Positions 8,163 to 16,429 of a DNA stretch of 64,000 bases are shown piece by piece. A model generated the notes under the pieces. The model made no database searches. It saw only the letters and a list, made by a program, of their open reading frames with translations, and had not been told where the DNA came from. The stretch's first letter is position 1. Every line of letters begins with the position of its first letter. Source of the stretch: an uncultured Eubacterium sp. (GTDB lineage Bacteria; Bacillota; Clostridia; Lachnospirales; Lachnospiraceae); contig CAJTZX010000012.1 of NCBI GenBank assembly GCA_910584345.1, positions 14,263 through 78,262 on the forward strand, given 5' to 3'. Position numbers and translations under genes: made by a program.

Positions 8163-9383
8163 ATGAGCGAGACAAAGATGGTGAAGGAAGATAAAAAAGA
8201 ATTAACGATTGCAGGAAGCGGCAACGTGCTGTTAAACGAAAATGGCGGATTTATTTTAGCAAATACGGATATGGTGGCTTTACAGAGTTATTTGGAGATT
8301 GGTAAATGCCTTCCGGTAACAAAAGAAGAGATTAAAGAAAGATATACGCTCGATGAGGATTACACAGAAGAAGACTTGGCAGAATTTGAAAGTTTAAGAC
8401 TCGAATATATAGAAATTCAGGAAAACGCACAGCATTTTTCGGATGTTACATTTCCGAATACAGTCAGTACGGCAAGTGATATTTATCATTATGGCACAAA
8501 AGCAGCCAGATATTTAAGCAGTCTTATGAGCATATATGAAAGGTATGAAGAAGGAATTTATGCCGAAGAGATGGCAAAGAAAAAAATGAGCGGAATTGTA
8601 AAAACGCTCAAAAGTGATGCTGCTTCCTATGAGGGACATGCAAAGACAGTGCAAGAAGAAATTCGTAAGTTTATTGACCAAATTATAAAGAGTAATTCTG
8701 ATCTGGAAGTGATTAAGACGAGCTTTTCTGATAAATTTGAGAAAAATGCAAATTTTAATAACTATGAAAAAATCATGGAGGATTTACGTCAAAGAATCGA
8801 TCAACTGAATGAAGATTATAATAAAGCAGTCATTGCAGCGGCAACATCTCCAAGCTATGCATGGATATTCCCGATCGGAACCATTGCGGGCGCGGTCGTA
8901 GCAGGCATTTATGGCAGCAAAGCGACTGCGGCAAAGGAAGCAATTAAAAAGTCAGAGGAAGAAAGAGATAAGCTGTGCAAAGAACATAAAAAGCAGATGG
9001 CGTTGCTGGACGACAGCAGGCTTGCCATGAATGCGATTGATTCGATTGTAAAAAGCGCTGAAGGAGCAGAGCAAACACTTGGAAAGATTGCGGGAATTTG
9101 GGGTTCTTTAAAAGACGATCTGGGTAATTTTCAAAGGATTGTGGAAAACGATATTGAAAAAGCAGATATATTCCTTGCCGATCTTGGCATAGAGTTTGCG
9201 GCAGAGAGCTGGAATGGGATTGCCAGAGTTGCGGATGCATACAGAAAAACAGCATATATTAAGGTGAAAAAGAAAGAAGAAATTCTGGAGGAATATAAAG
9301 ACATAGAAATCTCCTATGATATGACAGAAGAAGATATGGAACGAGTGATTGCAGAGGTTGAGGGGGAAAATAATGGAAAGTAG
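8163..9383 (+). CDS. XaxA/YaxA-like alpha-helical pore-forming toxin component
   Basis: A 406-residue protein built like the A component of alpha-xenorhabdolysin/YaxAB binary toxins. An N-terminal segment (LANTDMVALQSYLEIGKCLP then TKEEIKERY) matches the XaxA pattern of a Q/R-Y-I opening followed by LP.T.EE. Long coiled-coil helices flank a hydrophobic hairpin at about residues 229-257 (AWIFPIGTIAGAVVAGIYGS), where XaxA-type toxins carry the membrane-inserting tongue. A closing IWGSLKDDLGNF segment is also family-like. There is no signal peptide, as in other XaxA proteins. The start 8163 is preceded by AAAAGGAG; ATG 8139 has none. It overlaps the next gene by 11 bp. Confidence 0.7.
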   Translation: MSETKMVKEDKKELTIAGSGNVLLNENGGFILANTDMVALQSYLEIGKCLPVTKEEIKERYTLDEDYTEEDLAEFESLRLEYIEIQENAQHFSDVTFPNTVSTASDIYHYGTKAARYLSSLMSIYERYEEGIYAEEMAKKKMSGIVKTLKSDAASYEGHAKTVQEEIRKFIDQIIKSNSDLEVIKTSFSDKFEKNANFNNYEKIMEDLRQRIDQLNEDYNKAVIAAATSPSYAWIFPIGTIAGAVVAGIYGSKATAAKEAIKKSEEERDKLCKEHKKQMALLDDSRLAMNAIDSIVKSAEGAEQTLGKIAGIWGSLKDDLGNFQRIVENDIEKADIFLADLGIEFAAESWNGIARVADAYRKTAYIKVKKKEEILEEYKDIEISYDMTEEDMERVIAEVEGENNGK

Positions 9384-11760
9384 AAACTGGGAGGCTTATT
9401 ACAGAAAGCTTTTAACGGATCATAGCATTCCATTTCAAAGCTATGAAGAAATTACAAAAGATGAGGCTGAAATTTGCGGTCTGGCTGTAAATCTGGCAGA
9501 CGTAATGAAACGAATCCCTGAGACTTGCAAAAAAATACGTATTTTTGCAGATGTGCTGATTGTTCCTTACGGGTATACATGCCGTATCAAAAAAGGTTAT
9601 TTGTATTTGTTTGCAAGAGTGATACAGATGCAGGAAAAGAGCAGATTTCTTGTGGATGATGAAGAGAATCAGCATACAACGTTTATGGCATATTACCGGA
9701 AAACAGAAGGTAATGCCGAGATTATTTTTAGCGGCCGTAAGGAAGGAAATAGAACGAAAGAAGTAAGGCAGCTTCATCAGGAACAGCAAAATAATGTTGG
9801 CGTCAAATACCAAATAAAAGATGCGCGCATTCAAGAGACAATGGTCATGGAAGTTCCGCAGATCAGCGGGCCGATAAGGGAAAAGCTGGAGCTTTTGGCT
9901 GCGGCACAGCTTGAGGCAGCTTTTCTTATTTCCTATACGGAGCGTGAGCTGGCTATTGACCTGCTGCATTGGATTCTGGTATTAATGAAAAATTCAGATA
10001 TACATAAGCAGCTGTATGTGCAGACTTATGCTTACCGTAATGTGCTGTCAGCAAAAAATCAGGCTTATATCTATGTGCCAATGCTGGACAAGGAGCAGTA
10101 TCATAAGCAGGCGGAGGGATATTTGGATATACTTGAAAAATATGAGTCGGCATATTTGCGGTTCCAGGACAGGGCAACCGATAGAAAGGAACGCAGAGAG
10201 TCCGTGCAGCTGATGTATGATTTGCAGGAAAATGCAAAAAACTATGCACAGATTTCGCTTAGTACCGCAAAAGAAGATTATGAGGCGGCAGTAGACAGTT
10301 ATAAGCAGGCGGCATTTAATTTTCAGCTTCAGCAGGATTATCTTAGCTACTTGCAGAAGCAGTTTGAAATTGAATTTTCTTACTGGTGCAGTTTGCAAAA
10401 GATCGAAGCAGCAGTTGAGATTTTAAAAGGAATCTTTTCTTTAGGCATTTCTGTGATTACTCTGGTCGTCGGTGTTGTGGCGCTTGGCCCGGCCGGAGGT
10501 GCAGCTGCCGGAGGAACGGCATCAGCTGGAGCGGGAACTGCAAATGCAGTGCAAGAACATAAAAAACTGCTGGAACAGATTCAAAAGATTGTTGACCAGG
10601 CAGTCAATCCAGAACAGTCAAAGCAGGTAAAACTAAAAGAAAACTGGGAGAAGGTAACCGATACGCTCGAAAAGCTTACGGACTGTCTAGATCATCTGGA
10701 GCGTTTGTATCAAAATTCTGTCTGCCTGAGTAATATGAATGCAGATGTAGACATGACGGATGCATTAGATTTTACGGATGTATCAGAACCGAGGGAGCAA
10801 TCACTATACTGGTGGGATATTTATGAACAGGATGTTTTGTTGAATTTAAGCGAGTATCAAAAAATGGGTGCTCCTGGCATTGACAATCTGGTTACAGAAT
10901 ATAAGAAATATATGATTTATGGAAAAGCTGCGCTCCGCGCAAAGGAAGCGGCAGTTCAAAAAGGCCAGGAGTATGGGAGCCTGGTGATGGAAAGTAGTAG
11001 AATGGCAGAAAACGGACATCGTATGATGCAAGAGTATGAACGGCTTACGGACGAGGAAATGGAGACAGAAAAGCTGCAGATGTATTTTTCGGAGCAGATG
11101 ACGAATATGAAGCACTGGATTTGTATTGTTATGGAAAATTACAGTGCGGCATATGAATACTGGACACTGCAGAAGTTTCCGCTGCCAATTGTACCATCAA
11201 AAGATGCCGCTGGCTTAAAACAGGATTTGTTAAGCGTATATGAGAACTGGCAGAAAGTATTGGAAGGTTTGAATCCGCCTCCACAGGAATTTCAAAAGCT
11301 GTCTGTAACATTTCAAAAGGGAAGGGATAAAGAATTTGAAATGCTTGCAAAAGATTTAAAAGAAAAACATCAGATGCAGATTCCGATTATGGAGGATAGT
11401 TCTATATTTGCCGGACATTCCAGAGTACGTTTGGAAACGGTTCGTTTATGGCTGCGTGGAGCGGAAAAAGAAGGCATTCCGGTAATTTTTGAAATCAGTA
11501 CGTCCGGGGATCATGCGGACAGACTTGGGAAAACGTGGAACTTTTCCATGGAACCGTTTCGCCGTAAATTCCAGTATGTAAAGCAAAGTGATGGAAGTGC
11601 GCATATACAAAAAGACGGCAGAATCAGCAAAGAATTTGCCGGATGGTATGCACAGCCGACACCGTTTACGCAATGGAGCATTTCTCTCCTGACACCGGAT
11701 GCAGTCAGCTTTGATACCTTAGAAGAAATAGCGATGGAATTTGAGGGAAGCAGTATATAA
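9373..11760 (+). CDS. Large helical toxin-like protein with Tc-toxin-like C-terminal domain
   Basis: A 795-residue protein with no signal peptide. Residues 1-200 form a mixed region; about 200-350 are long amphipathic helices; about 353-393 is a strongly hydrophobic Gly/Ala segment (SLGISVITLVVGVVALGPAG and a GGAAAGGTASAGAG tail) suited to membrane insertion; helices resume to about 660. The last 115 residues look like the beta-rich end of insecticidal Tc toxin A subunits, with RVRLETVRLWLRG and finishing with PFTQWSISLLTPD and LEEIAMEFEG. GAGGGGGA upstream of ATG 9373 fixes the start and the gene overlaps its predecessor by 11 bp. I infer a pore-forming or delivery protein; no enzymatic motif was seen. 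Confidence 0.6.
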   Translation: MESRNWEAYYRKLLTDHSIPFQSYEEITKDEAEICGLAVNLADVMKRIPETCKKIRIFADVLIVPYGYTCRIKKGYLYLFARVIQMQEKSRFLVDDEENQHTTFMAYYRKTEGNAEIIFSGRKEGNRTKEVRQLHQEQQNNVGVKYQIKDARIQETMVMEVPQISGPIREKLELLAAAQLEAAFLISYTERELAIDLLHWILVLMKNSDIHKQLYVQTYAYRNVLSAKNQAYIYVPMLDKEQYHKQAEGYLDILEKYESAYLRFQDRATDRKERRESVQLMYDLQENAKNYAQISLSTAKEDYEAAVDSYKQAAFNFQLQQDYLSYLQKQFEIEFSYWCSLQKIEAAVEILKGIFSLGISVITLVVGVVALGPAGGAAAGGTASAGAGTANAVQEHKKLLEQIQKIVDQAVNPEQSKQVKLKENWEKVTDTLEKLTDCLDHLERLYQNSVCLSNMNADVDMTDALDFTDVSEPREQSLYWWDIYEQDVLLNLSEYQKMGAPGIDNLVTEYKKYMIYGKAALRAKEAAVQKGQEYGSLVMESSRMAENGHRMMQEYERLTDEEMETEKLQMYFSEQMTNMKHWICIVMENYSAAYEYWTLQKFPLPIVPSKDAAGLKQDLLSVYENWQKVLEGLNPPPQEFQKLSVTFQKGRDKEFEMLAKDLKEKHQMQIPIMEDSSIFAGHSRVRLETVRLWLRGAEKEGIPVIFEISTSGDHADRLGKTWNFSMEPFRRKFQYVKQSDGSAHIQKDGRISKEFAGWYAQPTPFTQWSISLLTPDAVSFDTLEEIAMEFEGSSI

Positions 11761-11775
11761 ATCAGGGAGGTTAAA

Positions 11776-12222
11776 ATGCCAAAAACAAAAAGAAGAAAGA
11801 TATCAGACAAAGGCATTAACATGATTGCGCAGTTTGAAGGATGCGAATTAAAGGCATATCAATGTCCGGCTGGCAAATGGACGATCGGATATGGACATAC
11901 GAAAAATGTAAACCCAGGCGACCGGCTGTCCTCAGAAGCAGAGGCAAAAAAACTGCTGAAAAAAGATTTGGCAATATATGAAGGCTATGTCAATGAGTGT
12001 GTAGAGAATGGGAAGATTGGTTTTTTATTAAATCAAAATCAGTTTGATGCGCTGACGTCTTTTGCCTATAATTGCGGAAAAAGCAATCTGCAGCAGCTTG
12101 TGACAGGCAGGAATGCGGAGACAATAGCGCAGAAGATACTTTTGTATCATAAAGGCGGCGGTCAGGTATTAAATGGGCTTGTAAAAAGAAGAAAAGCAGA
12201 GCAAGAGCTATTTTTGAGCTGA
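11776..12222 (+). CDS. GH24 phage-type lysozyme (endolysin-like)
   Basis: A 148-residue muramidase of glycoside hydrolase family 24, which cleaves the N-acetylmuramic acid to N-acetylglucosamine bond of peptidoglycan. The T4-lysozyme-like catalytic segment is plain: catalytic Glu in FEGCELKAYQCPAG, followed by KWTIGYGHT. NQNQFDALTSFAYNCG and the C-terminal LVKRRKAEQELFL complete the fold. There is no signal peptide or cell-wall-binding domain, so export would need a holin or a pore. A perfect AGGGAGGT lies before ATG 11776 and the gap from the toxin gene is 15 bp. In this context it may help release the toxins by lysing the producer or by local wall cutting. Confidence 0.92.
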   Translation: MPKTKRRKISDKGINMIAQFEGCELKAYQCPAGKWTIGYGHTKNVNPGDRLSSEAEAKKLLKKDLAIYEGYVNECVENGKIGFLLNQNQFDALTSFAYNCGKSNLQQLVTGRNAETIAQKILLYHKGGGQVLNGLVKRRKAEQELFLS

Positions 12223-12269
12223 AGAAGCGGACAGGAATGTCTGTAAAATGAACAATAGGTGAAAATGTA

Positions 12270-12313
12270 AAACTGCCGTGAAATAATTTACTTAAGTTAT
12301 TGCGCGGCAGTTT
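12270..12313 (+). terminator. Intra-operon hairpin
   Basis: A 9-bp GC-rich stem (AAACTGCCG at 12270-12278 with CGGCAGTTT at 12305-12313), extended by partial AT pairing in the loop, in the 114-bp gap between the lysozyme and the DUF2589 gene. Only TTTGTG follows, so it may be a weak terminator or a processing site separating the toxin genes from the downstream part. Confidence 0.45.
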
Positions 12314-12336
12314 GTGAAAAGAAAGGGCAGATAACA

Positions 12337-13197
12337 ATGCCGGGATTAGGAAGAAAGAAAAGAGCAGGCGGTAAAAACGGTTCGGACGGGGAATATCAAG
12401 ATGATGATTTTATGCCGTTGGATGACCTTGTATATGCACCGCTCCATGCGCTTGCCAATTCGAACAGGCAGCTTGGCAAAGATATGGTGCAGGCAATACG
12501 GTCTATGGGAATTGTACAGCAAAATGGACAAGAAGAAATTCTGCATCTGAATCATCTGAATATTGCTTACGATCAAGTTCGTCAGGAAGCGGAGGAAGGA
12601 TACCATGTAGAGAATCTAAAGCTTCAGGTTCCGCTGCTTTCTGTCGTACCGGTTTCGGGGCTTGGAATTGATAAGGCGGAAATCGGATTTTCGGCGGAAA
12701 TGAAGGCCGTCAAACAGGAAGGAGAGTATCAGATGCAAGCCCGTATCTGTTCGCCGGAGCAAAGGGAGAGCGATTTTCTGCCAAGAGCTACTTATAAGCT
12801 GCAGGTCATATCGATCCCCGCATCAGAAGGGATCCTGCGGCTTGCGGATCTGCTTAGTACAAATCAGGTAGTCAGGAAGATGGATACGACACCGATAGAT
12901 ATGGACGGGAGCCCTGGATCAGACAGTCAAAAACAGGTCAGACAAAAAATGACGGATCTGAGAGCAAGGATGAAAAAATTAAAACAGTTGTATCAAAAGA
13001 TTGCGGAAATGATGATGGAGCAGGAAAAAATGTACCAGATCAGCAGGGATGCCTTTGAAGACAATGTATACGATTATGACAGAGATAAGTATCAGATGGT
13101 GCAGTCGAATATTGCAAACCGCATGATGCGCTGTCAGCAGCAGATGATGGATCTCGAGATTGCATATGGATTAGATCAGGATGATAAAAATGAATGA
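12337..13197 (+). CDS. DUF2589-domain protein 1
   Basis: A 286-residue protein carrying a DUF2589 domain. PLDDLVYAPLHALANSNRQL matches the family opening, and LKLQVPLLSVVPVSGLGIDK is the family's most conserved stretch (PLLslVPvP.l.I). The C-terminal third (residues about 190-280) is a Lys/Met/Gln-rich coiled coil. The N-terminus is basic and Gly-rich with no signal peptide. The function of DUF2589 is unknown. Its stop overlaps the start of a 47-residue reading frame, which overlaps the second DUF2589 gene, so all three are translationally coupled. Confidence 0.8.
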   Translation: MPGLGRKKRAGGKNGSDGEYQDDDFMPLDDLVYAPLHALANSNRQLGKDMVQAIRSMGIVQQNGQEEILHLNHLNIAYDQVRQEAEEGYHVENLKLQVPLLSVVPVSGLGIDKAEIGFSAEMKAVKQEGEYQMQARICSPEQRESDFLPRATYKLQVISIPASEGILRLADLLSTNQVVRKMDTTPIDMDGSPGSDSQKQVRQKMTDLRARMKKLKQLYQKIAEMMMEQEKMYQISRDAFEDNVYDYDRDKYQMVQSNIANRMMRCQQQMMDLEIAYGLDQDDKNE

Positions 13198-13333
13198 TAA
13201 ACAAATAAAGGACAGGCTGAATGAAAGGATCGTTTTGGAAGCATTACAAAACAGCCGCCTGGATGAAAATATCCTGTGGCTGGAAAGACTTGTGATTCAT
13301 GTAGAAAAGGGGGAAGAATCGTTATGGCAGTAG
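13190..13333 (+). CDS. Small 47-residue protein between the DUF2589 genes
   Basis: An ATG at 13190 overlapping the preceding stop (ATGAATGA) opens a 47-codon frame, MNDKQIKDRLNERI then an amphipathic helix ending HVEKGEESLWQ. It ends at 13333, 10 bp inside the next gene, whose Shine-Dalgarno (AAGGGGGAAG) lies within it. The arrangement of overlap at both ends is what a real coupled small gene looks like. No homology is recognised. Confidence 0.55.
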   Translation: MNDKQIKDRLNERIVLEALQNSRLDENILWLERLVIHVEKGEESLWQ

Positions 13334-14439
13334 TTGAGCAGTTTGCAGGTCTGGAAATGTCGCAGCTGATCGGGGCGCCGTTAGCCGCCGCCGCAGATGC
13401 CGGCATTCAGCTGGCGGACGCTGCAGCTGATTTTATCAGCAGAGTAGGGCTGGATGAAAGCGGCAAAGTACGCACGGCGGCGTTTCAATATCAAAGGAGA
13501 AGATGGAATGAAGACGGCACTAGTAATTTGGATGAAATGAAGGTGGAACTGCCGCTGTTAGCAATTGTACCGGTTCCAAATTTGCAGGTAGAAGAGGTCA
13601 GCCTTTTATTTGATATGGAAGTAAAGCAAAGTGAAAAAAAGGATACTGCACTGGAATTAAGCGCCAATACGGCTGCAAATGCAGGAATTGGCCCGGCAAA
13701 GGTCAGCATTACCGGAAACGTCAGTGCGCATCATACGAATACAAGAGGTACGGATTATTCAGCAAAATATCATGTAGATGTAAGAGCAACCAATTATGGA
13801 ATGCCAGAAGGACTTTCCAGAGTATTGGATGTTATGACGGCTGAACTCTGTCCGACGCTTGTGCGTTCAGATATTAAAGATGAGAATGGACAGGAGCTTT
13901 TGGAGCAGGAGGGGAGAACAGCGGGGTATCGAAAAACTCTGGAACGTAAGCTGCATCGGCTGGAGCGTCAGATTGTGGCGGCAAAAAAAGGCAGAGACGG
14001 TTTTATCAGACGGATGAAAGAGATTGCGTGCATGCAGCAAAAGCTGTATGATCTGGCGAGACTGCAGGAGGTGCATTCAGTGGATGGAATCAAAGAATCG
14101 CAGGATTTGCATGGATTGGACCAGGCATTGGAGGAAGCAGACCAATCATGGTCTGTTTTTTTAGAACAGGCAGAAACGATCATTTGTCTGTTAGCGGATA
14201 TGACAGCTTATGATGAGAACAAGATATCAGATTTATTTTTATTAAAATGCTGCCAGGGAGGAAAAGTAAAGTCTTATGACAGTAATGAAGCATATTATCC
14301 AATCCTGTTAGAAGCACAAAACCGGGCAGTAAGGGCACAGCAGCGTGTAAATGTACTGGAATCTGAACAGTTACAAACGCAGGAAGAATATCAGATGTTA
14401 CTTTTAACAAACCATCCATTGGAGGAAAATATACAATGA
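13324..14439 (+). CDS. DUF2589-domain protein 2
   Basis: A 371-residue paralogue of the previous DUF2589 protein. It opens with MSQLIGAPLAAAADAGIQLA and keeps the core MKVELPLLAIVPVPNLQVEE, but has an insert of Thr/Asn/His-rich beta sequence (about residues 110-165) before the coiled-coil C-terminal part. I chose ATG 13324 because it begins the family pattern and has AAGGGGGAAG upstream; a longer in-frame start at 13276 would eat into the small gene. The stop overlaps the next ATG by 4 bp. Having two forms, short and long, in one operon suggests a hetero-oligomer; this is inference. Confidence 0.8.
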   Translation: MAVVEQFAGLEMSQLIGAPLAAAADAGIQLADAAADFISRVGLDESGKVRTAAFQYQRRRWNEDGTSNLDEMKVELPLLAIVPVPNLQVEEVSLLFDMEVKQSEKKDTALELSANTAANAGIGPAKVSITGNVSAHHTNTRGTDYSAKYHVDVRATNYGMPEGLSRVLDVMTAELCPTLVRSDIKDENGQELLEQEGRTAGYRKTLERKLHRLERQIVAAKKGRDGFIRRMKEIACMQQKLYDLARLQEVHSVDGIKESQDLHGLDQALEEADQSWSVFLEQAETIICLLADMTAYDENKISDLFLLKCCQGGKVKSYDSNEAYYPILLEAQNRAVRAQQRVNVLESEQLQTQEEYQMLLLTNHPLEENIQ

Positions 14440-14720
14440 GGCAGGAAAGAATATCTGCACTTGAAGAAATTCACTATGTAAAGCTGGTTACGATAGGAGG
14501 GATTCATCCCGGGAAGCCATTTTTAGATGAGGTTAGAAAAGAACAGGCCGATTTGCTGAATCGCTGTCTGAATGATTATCCAAAAGGCAGAATTATAGGA
14601 AAAGATATTTCTATCGGCAGATATCAGGCCGGAGAGCATGAATTAACAATGGAAAAGGTAACTTATCATATAGGATTCACAAGAAAACCCGAGTGGGAGG
14701 AGGAAAGAGGCAGGATATGA
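14436..14720 (+). CDS. Hypothetical protein, 94 residues
   Basis: A soluble 94-residue protein coupled to the DUF2589 gene (ATGA overlap) and overlapping the STAS gene by 4 bp. It contains YVKLVTIGGIHPGKPFLDEV and a second half GKDISIGRYQAGEHELTMEK that looks beta-rich. I do not recognise the family. The tight coupling on both sides supports that it is real. Confidence 0.7.
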   Translation: MRQERISALEEIHYVKLVTIGGIHPGKPFLDEVRKEQADLLNRCLNDYPKGRIIGKDISIGRYQAGEHELTMEKVTYHIGFTRKPEWEEERGRI

Positions 14721-15028
14721 ATATCGTGGAAAAAAAAGAAGGTGAAAAGCTCATCGTCAGTCTGGAAGGCAGTTTGGACAGTCTGACAGCGCCGATGCTG
14801 GAGGAGCGTCTTAGGAGCCTGCTCACAAATCAAACAGCGCTGGTAATAGATTGTAAGAGTCTGCAGTATGTATCGTCAGCAGGACTAAGAGTTTTTTTAT
14901 GGGCAGCTAAAAAAATGAAACACCAGGGAGAAATGGAGCTGTGTCATGTAGGAGCGGATGTCATGTCTGTGCTTCGAATGACCGGATTTACGGAAATACT
15001 AAATATCAGGCAGGTGCAGGAAAAATGA
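14717..15028 (+). CDS. STAS-domain anti-anti-sigma factor
   Basis: A 103-residue single STAS domain of the SpoIIAA/RsbV type. It has the beta-strand GEKLIVSLEGSLDSLTAPML, then LVIDCKSLQYVSSAGLRVFL, in which the S-S-A-G-L-R loop holds the serine that the cognate anti-sigma kinase phosphorylates and a PP2C phosphatase dephosphorylates. ATG 14717 follows GGAGGAAAGAGG. It lies in the same operon as the SpoIIE phosphatase with an RsbW-like domain at 17160, so together they form a complete partner-switch. Confidence 0.9.
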   Translation: MNIVEKKEGEKLIVSLEGSLDSLTAPMLEERLRSLLTNQTALVIDCKSLQYVSSAGLRVFLWAAKKMKHQGEMELCHVGADVMSVLRMTGFTEILNIRQVQEK

Positions 15029-15525
15029 AAAAAAGAATTGCATGTATTCTTATATGTTGGAACATCCTGCTGTCGCTTGGCCTTGGAGGGAGCATATATA
15101 GCCTGCAGGAATGCAAAAGTGCGAATCGGCAAATGTTTGCACAATCATTGGCAGAATCCAAAGAGGAATCACAGATCATGTATCTTCTTTTTATCGGCTT
15201 AAATGACAAAGATACGTATCAGCAGATCATACCAACGAAGAAAGCAAAACAAATAATTGAGGAAATTTGTGGCAGATACACAGACGGCTATACCTGTATG
15301 GAGGCATACGGAAGCTGGGTGGATGAAAAAGGCCGGCGTACGATTGAGAATACAATGATCTGCCAGTTTGCAGACATAAGAAAAGAGCAGCTGCAAAAAA
15401 TAATGGACGAGCTGTTAACAGCATTGAATCAAAACAGCATTCTGGTAGAAAAAAGAAATGCGGATGTTTCATTTTATTATGGCTCGGATGACAGGGAGGA
15501 GAACGATGTCAAAAACGGAAAGTAA
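15025..15525 (+). CDS. DUF3574-like exported or membrane-anchored protein
   Basis: A 166-residue protein starting with a signal peptide or anchor (KKRIACILICWNILLSLGLG). The rest resembles DUF3574: YLLFIGLNDKD, then a ICGRYTDGYTCMEAYGSWVD segment equivalent to the family's GFTV.DA.G.W, then ENTMICQF. The family has no known role. The start at 15025 overlaps the STAS stop (ATGA), so both are co-translated. The upstream in-frame extension to 14941 is the STAS gene in another frame. Confidence 0.65.
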   Translation: MKKRIACILICWNILLSLGLGGSIYSLQECKSANRQMFAQSLAESKEESQIMYLLFIGLNDKDTYQQIIPTKKAKQIIEEICGRYTDGYTCMEAYGSWVDEKGRRTIENTMICQFADIRKEQLQKIMDELLTALNQNSILVEKRNADVSFYYGSDDREENDVKNGK

Positions 15526-16429
15526 TATCTTATTGTTTTCAATTACGTTATGTTGGGCGGCTTCCTACATATTTATTAAAAATTTGCCAGAGAATTTCTC
15601 GTCTTATGCATACCTTGCTTTGACAACCGGAATAGCAGCAGCCATTATGGCAGTTATTTTCTGGAAACAGCTAAAGACGGCTGCAAAGAGTACTTGGCTG
15701 AAAGGGCTGCTGCTTTCTTTGATACTGAGCTTTAACCTGCTTGCCGAGAAAAAGGGAATTCAGTATATGGAAGCTTCAGAAGCAAGCTTTTTATCTGCGC
15801 TGGCAATTATAATCGTACCGTTACTGCTTTTCATATTCCATAAAAAGCCAACCAAAAATCAGCTGTTGGGAGCGGGTATGGTACTGATTGGATTATGTAT
15901 CAGCTCTGGGATGCATGTGGAAAAGCTTTGGAATGCAGGCGCTTTTTATATGCTGGCAGGATGCTTTGGTTCTGCTGTTTATACGATTGCCGTTGATCGG
16001 TATGCAAAGGAAGAACATCCATTGCTGTTATGTATGATACAGATGTTTTTTACAGCAATGACAGGTTTTTTGATTTGGTTTGCCAAAGATCCTTCGGCAA
16101 TTTCAAAGATTGTTTTAACAAAAGAATTATTGTCTAATATTTTTGTGCTTGCTTTTTTTACGAAAGCATATGCCTATATTGCGCTGATGTATGCACAAAA
16201 ATACTCAGATGCCGTTAGTGTTACCGTGATAGCGTCTACAGAGCCAGTGATTACACTTTTGCTGGCGGCGCTTCTGCCGGCTGCATATGGGGGAAACAGG
16301 CAGATCAATGGCAGTTCTGTCGCTGGCGCAGTCATAATCATGATAGGAGCAGCGGTGGCTGGCCTGCGTTTTTTGGAATATAAAGGGCGAAGGAGGAAAA
16401 GCGATGCAAAAACAGTGGGATCCAGGTAA
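15506..16429 (+). CDS. EamA/DMT-superfamily membrane transporter
   Basis: A 307-residue integral membrane protein with about ten hydrophobic helices arranged as two EamA repeats. Each repeat has the usual features, for example SITLCWAASYIFIK near the N-terminus and IASTEPVITLLLAALLP in the second half. The family exports metabolites such as amino acids or nucleotides. ATG 15506 is preceded by CAGGGAGGAG and lies 20 bp inside the previous gene. Its substrate cannot be read from sequence; within this operon it could supply a small molecule or be accessory. Confidence 0.85.
   Translation: MSKTESNILLFSITLCWAASYIFIKNLPENFSSYAYLALTTGIAAAIMAVIFWKQLKTAAKSTWLKGLLLSLILSFNLLAEKKGIQYMEASEASFLSALAIIIVPLLLFIFHKKPTKNQLLGAGMVLIGLCISSGMHVEKLWNAGAFYMLAGCFGSAVYTIAVDRYAKEEHPLLLCMIQMFFTAMTGFLIWFAKDPSAISKIVLTKELLSNIFVLAFFTKAYAYIALMYAQKYSDAVSVTVIASTEPVITLLLAALLPAAYGGNRQINGSSVAGAVIIMIGAAVAGLRFLEYKGRRRKSDAKTVGSR

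Noticed and set aside
11776..12222. GH24 lysozyme as evidence of a prophage
   Set aside because: There are no capsid, tail, terminase or holin genes around it; the neighbours are toxin-like and regulatory genes.
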